Assembly: GCA_029931995.1 (NCBI GenBank)
Contig: JAOZQX010000012.1
Coordinates: forward strand, 1 to 12,558
Source of the DNA: Bacteroidales bacterium
GTDB lineage: Bacteria > Bacteroidota > Bacteroidia > Bacteroidales > GCA-2711565
Length of the DNA: 12,558 nucleotides
Reading direction: 5' to 3'
In this document: positions 7,702-12,558 of the stretch, piece after piece
How positions within the stretch are numbered: position 1 is the stretch's first letter
Layout of the letters: each line of letters opens with the position of its first letter
Position numbers and translations under genes: made by a program
The notes under the pieces: generated by a model
The model's database searches: none
The model's input: the letters and a program-made list of their open reading frames with translations, nothing else
What the model was told of the DNA's origin: nothing

Positions 7702-9663
7702 ATGAAATATTTAAAAATTTTAGTCCTTGCTGTCATATTGTTGGCCAGCCACTTAGGAATCGCTCAGGTTTTAGAACCGGTAATTTGGAAGTTTAGTCAA
7801 AATGACTTGGGGGATAATGAATATGAGTTAGTATTTACTGCTGATATTGACACTCCTTGGCACTTGTATTCACAAAAAATTGAAATGCAGCCTCCCGCTA
7901 CTTTATTTGTGTTTGAAGAAAACGATGCCGTTGAATTTCTTGGAAAAGTAATCGAAACAGAATCTGTTGAAATGTACGATCCGAACTTCGATATGATGAT
8001 TCGCTACTTTGCCGATCAAGCAGTTTTTACTCAAAAAATTAGACTTCTCAAAAGTTCTGCAACCATTAAAGGTTTTGTGGAATTCATGTGTTGCGACGAT
8101 ACAAAATGTTTACCACCCACCGAAATTGAATACTCATTTACTATTGGTGAAGAAAAAGTTATAGCCAAAGCTGATGTTGAAGAATCTGCAACTACTTCCG
8201 ACGCTAGTGAAGGAAATAGTTCATTAATTGTATTTTTCTTTATTGCATTTGGGGCTGGTTTACTTGGATTGCTAACTCCTTGTGTTTATCCGATGATTCC
8301 GATGACTGTTACTTTCTTCATGAATAATAGTGGAGGTAGCAAAGTAAAAAGCAGAACCAACGCAATTGTATTTGGTTTGTCAATTATTTTGATCTACACT
8401 TTTATTGGAGTACTGGTTACTGTTTTATTTGGTGCCGATACCATTAAAGATGTAAGTAGCCATTGGATTACAAATACCATTTTCTTTTTGTTATTTGCAT
8501 TTTTTGCAGCATCATTCTTTGGAATGTTTGAATTGGTATTGCCAGCATCACTAACAAATAAATCAGATAAGCAAGTTGATAAAGGTGGATTGGTTGGTTC
8601 ATTTTTTATGGCACTTACGCTTGTGTTGGTTTCATTCTCATGTACTGCACCCTTTGTTGGAGGAATTCTTGTAGAAGCTGCAACTGGTAGCTTATTGCAG
8701 CCGATTGTCGGGATGTTTGGATTCTCATTGGCATTTGCAATCTTATTTACTTTTCTGGCATTCTTCCCAAGTTTATTAAGTAAGCTCCCACAATCGGGGG
8801 GGTGGCTAAATTCTGTGAAGGTTGTTCTTGGATTTATTATTCTTGCTTTGGGTACAAAATTTTTATTGGTTCCAAATCAAACTTTGGGATGGGATCTAAG
8901 CCGAGAATTTTTCATAGCTATTTGGATTGTTCTATTCACCTTAATGGGATTCTATTTATTAGGAAAAATAAAATTCTCACACGATAGCCCAGTAAATTTT
9001 ATCAGCGTACCTAGATTGGCTTTAGTGATAGCTACTTTTACATTTGTAGTATATCTTATTCCTGGTTTAATTGGTGCCCCTTTGAAGGCTGTATCAGGAT
9101 TTCTTCCAACCGAATCATCTTTTGATTTGGTTGAGCTTATTGGGAAAAACCAAGTGAACACAATATCAGTAAATTCAGAATCTGAAATTTGTGAAGAACC
9201 TAAATTCAATGATGTTTTTCATTTACCTCACGGATTACAGGGCTATTTTGATTATGAGCAAGGAATGGCTTGTGCGAAAAAATTGAACAAACCTGTGATG
9301 CTTGATTTTAAGGGACATTCATGTACTAATTGCAAGGTAATGGAGAAAAATGTTTGGTCTGATCCTGAGGTTTTGAAACGCCTGAGTGAAGACTATGTAA
9401 TTATTGCTTTGTATGTAGATGATCGCACAAAATTACCTGAGTCAGAATGGGTAACTTCACCTCGAGATGGAAAAGTAAAGAAAACCATTGGAAAGAAAAA
9501 TGCTGATCTTCAAATTAATATGTTTGGAGTAAATGCTCAACCCTATTATGTTTTGGTCGATCATGAAGGAAATAATTTAGTTCCGCCACGTGCCTTCGAT
9601 TTAGATGTAGATGAATATGTGGAATTCCTTGATGAAGGATTGCAAGAGTTTAAAAACAGATAA
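7702..9663 (+). CDS. dsbD: Thiol:disulfide interchange protein DsbD (protein-disulfide reductase)
   Basis: DsbD moves reducing equivalents from cytoplasmic thioredoxin across the inner membrane to periplasmic thiol proteins. A signal peptide spans about residues 1-21 (cleavage near GIAQ). All three redox modules are recognisable. The periplasmic alpha domain has FMCCDDTKCLPP, with C131 and C136 as the likely pair and C130 an extra cysteine. The eight-helix beta domain (about 175-465) has LLTPCVYPMIP with C194 and SFSCTAPFVGG with C314. The C-terminal thioredoxin-like gamma domain (about 510-653) has FKGHSCTNCKVME with C541 and C544, and VNAQPYYVLVD including the usual cis-proline region. The length of 653 residues fits. 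The ATG at 7702 gives a clean signal peptide. It is followed by a bidirectional terminator and converges on the lipoprotein gene. No cytochrome c maturation or Dsb partner is adjacent, so its client proteins are unknown. Confidence 0.95.
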   Translation: MKYLKILVLAVILLASHLGIAQVLEPVIWKFSQNDLGDNEYELVFTADIDTPWHLYSQKIEMQPPATLFVFEENDAVEFLGKVIETESVEMYDPNFDMMIRYFADQAVFTQKIRLLKSSATIKGFVEFMCCDDTKCLPPTEIEYSFTIGEEKVIAKADVEESATTSDASEGNSSLIVFFFIAFGAGLLGLLTPCVYPMIPMTVTFFMNNSGGSKVKSRTNAIVFGLSIILIYTFIGVLVTVLFGADTIKDVSSHWITNTIFFLLFAFFAASFFGMFELVLPASLTNKSDKQVDKGGLVGSFFMALTLVLVSFSCTAPFVGGILVEAATGSLLQPIVGMFGFSLAFAILFTFLAFFPSLLSKLPQSGGWLNSVKVVLGFIILALGTKFLLVPNQTLGWDLSREFFIAIWIVLFTLMGFYLLGKIKFSHDSPVNFISVPRLALVIATFTFVVYLIPGLIGAPLKAVSGFLPTESSFDLVELIGKNQVNTISVNSESEICEEPKFNDVFHLPHGLQGYFDYEQGMACAKKLNKPVMLDFKGHSCTNCKVMEKNVWSDPEVLKRLSEDYVIIALYVDDRTKLPESEWVTSPRDGKVKKTIGKKNADLQINMFGVNAQPYYVLVDHEGNNLVPPRAFDLDVDEYVEFLDEGLQEFKNR

Positions 9664-9666
9664 ATT

Positions 9667-9700
9667 AAAAAGACCGGCTATTTAGCCGGTCTTTTTTTTT
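9667..9700. terminator. Bidirectional Rho-independent terminator between dsbD and the lipoprotein gene
   Basis: AGACCGGCTA (9671-9680) pairs with TAGCCGGTCT (9683-9692); the practical form is a GC-rich 8-bp stem with a TATTTA loop. Four A (9667-9670) lie on the left and nine T (9692-9700) on the right, so both strands read as a hairpin plus U-run. It fills the 53-base gap between convergent genes and can serve both. Confidence 0.92.
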
Positions 9701-9716
9701 TATAAATCGAGTATTA

Positions 9717-10592
9717 TTAATTCAGATTGATATCAGCAGTCCAGATCCCACTATAAGGAACAACATAAGCAAGTTGAGTTCCATCTGGTGACCAACATGG
9801 GTTGCCACCTGTGATGTCATCTGAAAAAGAATAAGAATTTCCAGATTCAAAAAAATACAGAAATATTTTATTGGTAGAATTAAAAACTTCATAAGCAATT
9901 ATTTCTCCATTCGGAGACCAATTTGGACGATCATCTCGACCTGAGAATGTTGTAATTCTAGTACGGTTTGAACCATCAAGATTTATAGTGTAAATGTCAT
10001 TTACTTCTTCAGGTCCAATAGTGAATACAATCTGGGAATCATCAAATTTCCAATGCGGACTGGATCCCCCAGTAGTGTTTGGGATAGTGCTTAATGTACC
10101 AGTGCTTACATTTTTAATTTGGATTCCATTATTTCCATGAAATGCTATTCGGGTGCCATCCTTAGACCATGCAGGTACTGCACACCCATAATCAGAATTC
10201 GTAAACATAGTAAGTGCATTGGTATCAAGATTTTTTATCCATATCTGCATGCGCTGGGAATTTGCTGATTCATAGGCATCAAATGCAATTTCTCGGGAAT
10301 CCGAACTCCATGTTGGAGTTAAATCACCATCCATTCCTTGAACAATAGCGTATGAATTTGTGCTTGCAAGCTCGTAAATCCATAATTCAACGGTAGTTGC
10401 TGTGCGTACCGTGTATACAATCATGCTTCCGTCAGGCGACCATTTTGGATGATATCCATCGCTTACAATTGCGCTTAAATTACTGATTTCAAATTCGGGT
10501 TCTGGATTTGGCGCAGGTGTATCAGGTTTTTTTGTGCAATTTGTTAAACATAATACAATAGTGATACATGTAATTGAGAATAATCTTTTCAT
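9717..10592 (-). CDS. Predicted lipoprotein with six TolB-like (PD40) beta-propeller repeats
   Basis: The protein has 291 residues. Its N-terminus is a lipoprotein signal peptide ending in the lipobox LTNC with Cys19 as the lipidated residue, followed by a proline-rich linker (about 24-33). The residues after the cysteine (TKKPDT) lack the acidic surface-export signal known from some Bacteroidota, so a periplasm-facing location is more likely. Six repeats of the PD40 type follow, with their key tryptophans at 51, 95, 142, 181, 225 and 267 (for example PKWSPDGSMIVY, PAWSKDGTRIAF, PCWSPDGTQLAY), about 39-47 residues apart, as expected for a six-bladed propeller like that of TolB. It lacks the N-terminal domain of true TolB and has no tol or pal neighbours, so it is not TolB itself. 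Such propellers usually bind proteins or ligands; no catalytic role can be assigned. It converges on dsbD and shares its terminator. Confidence 0.85.
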   Translation of the reverse strand: MKRLFSITCITIVLCLTNCTKKPDTPAPNPEPEFEISNLSAIVSDGYHPKWSPDGSMIVYTVRTATTVELWIYELASTNSYAIVQGMDGDLTPTWSSDSREIAFDAYESANSQRMQIWIKNLDTNALTMFTNSDYGCAVPAWSKDGTRIAFHGNNGIQIKNVSTGTLSTIPNTTGGSSPHWKFDDSQIVFTIGPEEVNDIYTINLDGSNRTRITTFSGRDDRPNWSPNGEIIAYEVFNSTNKIFLYFFESGNSYSFSDDITGGNPCWSPDGTQLAYVVPYSGIWTADINLN

Positions 10593-10817
10593 AAGTTTGG
10601 GTCTTTTAATTGGTTATTTTAAATATAATATGGTGCAATGCTGTTAAGATGTATGAATTGTTAATTACCCTATATTTTTTAGTGAAGAATTATTATGCCT
10701 ATTGAAAACGAGCAGGCACAAAATCACTCAAGACATATAAGTATGGAAGATTTTCAAATAGGAATGCTCAAATATTACTATTGAACCTAAGAAAATAAAT
10801 GCTGATTCTCGGTAAAA

Positions 10818-12558
10818 CTATATTTTTTCTAATACAATTGATTCATTGAATTTTCTAACAATGATATCGATGAAGCTTTTTAATCTAGAATATTCATTGG
10901 GTCTGTAAACAGCTTTCTTAAATGTGTATTTTGCTGTTACTTCTATGCCATTTACTGATGGTAAATATTCAATATTAATTTCGGCAAGATCATTTTCCAG
11001 TTGAAAGTTTTCCGGAAAACTAACTATTTTATAGTTGTTTGGAATATTAATTATGGAGTGAAATGCTTTATCTCTGGAATAAATAAAATCGACCGGATAC
11101 GATCTCTTTCTTTGGGTAAGTTTGTTTTCGTTTATTGGGAAATTTAAAAAAGGAGAAATGATAATTTGATCTTCAATTTTCTCTAATTCAACTTCTCCAT
11201 GTCCGATAATTATGTATGGAGAATTAGTTTCCTTATAATATTTTGTTTCCAATTTATTAACAGTATTAAAGCCTCCTTCTAATAAAAGGGTTTCGAGTTT
11301 TTTTAAGTCATTTTTATAGGTGTTTCTGTATTCAAAAGCCTCATATTCTGTAGCTTGTATGGATATCCTTGTGTTCGCTTTAAGTAATTCGGGATCGATT
11401 TCCAGATTTATTGTTTTAAAATCGTAGGAAAGAGGATTCAAATTTAGTTCGGCCCATTTAATATCTTCCGTATTATTAATGACTAATCCTTTTCCGTTAA
11501 TACAGGTAGGAGGAATTCTGTTATAGGCTATATGATTATTTGTTGCATCGCATAAAAATGTTTGTGAGTCAGTTTGAACTACCACGATAATATGATTAAA
11601 AAAATGGGCATAAGGATAATCAACTTTAATACGGCCATGTCCTCTTGTACTTATGATTACAGGGTGTGCTTCAATTCCTGCTGATTGAAGCAAAGCAACT
11701 AAAAATAAATTTATGTCAGATGAATTTCCAGATTTTTGAGTTAAAAATTCATTTGCCTTTACAGATGAATACTTGCTATAAATACCGTCCCAATTGTAAG
11801 AGGATTTTACGTGTTCAATAATTTTCTGTGCTAAATCAGCAGGTTTTAAGCCCTTGATATTCAAATCTTCTTTTAATATTTTTTTAGCGTAATTAGTGTA
11901 TTTTTTTATTTGTTTTCCAAATTTTGCATCTTTCGTTAGCTCTTCAATCATTTTAGCCCAGTTTGTCATAATTTCTTTAGAGTCGCCACTTTTATAGTAA
12001 ATCTTAGCTAATTGAAAATCGATTTTCATGATATAGTCATTCACCGATGTAATGTATGATTCGTCTATAAATGCTGGAACATCTTTCATCACATAAGTGT
12101 GAACCATATCTTGAAATTCCAATCCATCTCCTACATTTGTGCCAAAACTTTTAACTACTCTTCCCCAGGTTCTTACATGTTTCCCATGTTCCGATTTTTG
12201 ATAATCAAATCTTCTAATTCCTTGTGTAATAAATGAATATTCAAAAATCGGGATCATTCTTACAGTGTACTCACTATAAATTGTTGGTATTCTATCTTGA
12301 AATTGCCAATCTGGAATATTAAAAAGAAAAGGTGTTTCTAAAACATACCTAAATTCAATGTTTGTCCCTTTCTTAAGATTTGGTATGGCAAATCTTTTCG
12401 CATGCCATCTGTCATTTATTTTTTCTTCGTAGATACTACTCTTATCTAATTCGGTTTTGCTTAGTTTTCCATTTTCATAGTTGTAGGCAAAAGCTTCAAT
12501 TTTCATGACAATCTCGCTTTCACCAAAACCATCAACATAAAAAGGGATTGATACATTT
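10818..12558 (-). CDS. DUF3857/transglutaminase-like/DUF3858 protein, 5' partial
   Basis: The frame stays open past the ATG at 12504-12506 to the right edge (12557), adding NVSIPFYVDGFGESEIV, which fits the DUF3857 fold, so the gene starts outside the window; 579 residues are visible. A DUF3857 domain comes first (to about 12000; IPNLKKGTNIEFRYVLETP and the WQFQDRIPTIYSEY region). A transglutaminase-like core follows at about 11850-11500 (SYNWDGIY, GNSSDINLFLVALLQSAGIEA, FFNHIIVV, LCDATNN). A DUF3858-like C-terminus ends in FNESIVLEKI. Where active transglutaminases carry the catalytic cysteine, this protein has serine (near 11718-11723), while candidate His and Asp residues are present, so it is probably not an active transglutaminase. 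Members are common secreted proteins of Bacteroidota and their function is unknown. The signal peptide would lie outside the window. It ends in TAG 225 bases before the lipoprotein gene on the same strand; no terminator was seen between them. Confidence 0.88.
   Translation of the reverse strand, partial: NVSIPFYVDGFGESEIVMKIEAFAYNYENGKLSKTELDKSSIYEEKINDRWHAKRFAIPNLKKGTNIEFRYVLETPFLFNIPDWQFQDRIPTIYSEYTVRMIPIFEYSFITQGIRRFDYQKSEHGKHVRTWGRVVKSFGTNVGDGLEFQDMVHTYVMKDVPAFIDESYITSVNDYIMKIDFQLAKIYYKSGDSKEIMTNWAKMIEELTKDAKFGKQIKKYTNYAKKILKEDLNIKGLKPADLAQKIIEHVKSSYNWDGIYSKYSSVKANEFLTQKSGNSSDINLFLVALLQSAGIEAHPVIISTRGHGRIKVDYPYAHFFNHIIVVVQTDSQTFLCDATNNHIAYNRIPPTCINGKGLVINNTEDIKWAELNLNPLSYDFKTINLEIDPELLKANTRISIQATEYEAFEYRNTYKNDLKKLETLLLEGGFNTVNKLETKYYKETNSPYIIIGHGEVELEKIEDQIIISPFLNFPINENKLTQRKRSYPVDFIYSRDKAFHSIINIPNNYKIVSFPENFQLENDLAEINIEYLPSVNGIEVTAKYTFKKAVYRPNEYSRLKSFIDIIVRKFNESIVLEKI

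Noticed and set aside
9717..10592. TolB of the Tol-Pal system
   Set aside because: Only the propeller is shared. The N-terminal TolB domain is missing, the protein is a lipoprotein, and no tol, pal or exb genes are adjacent.
10695..10784. A 29-codon plus-strand ORF (begins MPIENEQAQ) in the gap between the two minus-strand genes
   Set aside because: It is very short, has no recognisable promoter or family resemblance, and an ORF of this size is expected by chance in a 225-base gap. A conserved homologue would be needed to accept it.
1..12558. Organism-wide reassignment of TGA
   Set aside because: Seven other genes of known families read through at full length with no internal TGA and with TGG at tryptophan positions. 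The absence of TGA among eight stops is not significant in such a small sample.

Overview
The window looks like chromosomal DNA from a low-GC member of the Bacteroidota. The signs are a TonB-dependent receptor with an N-terminal carboxypeptidase-regulatory-like domain, a LytTR regulator with a membrane domain, a DUF3857/transglutaminase-like protein, TAnnTTTG promoter boxes of the Bacteroidota type, and no Shine-Dalgarno sequences in front of genes. The korAB pair points to ferredoxin-linked 2-oxoacid metabolism, common in anaerobic or facultative members. I cannot name the order or genus from sequence alone.

Layout, left to right. (1) 1-2639: korA (5' end outside the window) and korB, two bases apart, encode a 2-oxoacid:ferredoxin oxidoreductase; a strong hairpin terminator follows. 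(2) 2756-3637: a membrane-anchored LytTR regulator gene interrupted by one in-frame TGA inside its DNA-binding domain. (3) 3777-6167: a TonB-dependent outer-membrane receptor with no SusD partner beside it, ending in a second terminator whose 25-base core is the exact reverse complement of the first. (4) 6248-7585: tilS, which modifies tRNA-Ile. (5) 7702-9663: dsbD, which carries reducing power across the inner membrane. (6) 9664-9716: a bidirectional terminator between convergent genes. (7) 9717-10592, minus strand: a lipoprotein with six TolB-like propeller repeats. (8) 10818-12558, minus strand: most of a DUF3857/transglutaminase-like protein, running off the right edge.

Most genes are unrelated housekeeping or envelope functions placed side by side. 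The only likely functional unit apart from korAB is the LytTR gene plus the TonB receptor, which sit together between the two matching terminators. The longest stretch without a gene is 225 bases (10593-10817); I see no RNA gene, clear promoter or convincing ORF in it. No tRNA, rRNA, CRISPR array, insertion sequence or phage gene was seen. I did not find a convincing new multi-gene system. The points that most deserve a second look are the interrupted LytTR gene, the mirrored terminator pair, the repeated motif between regulator and receptor, and promoter boxes lying almost on top of start codons.
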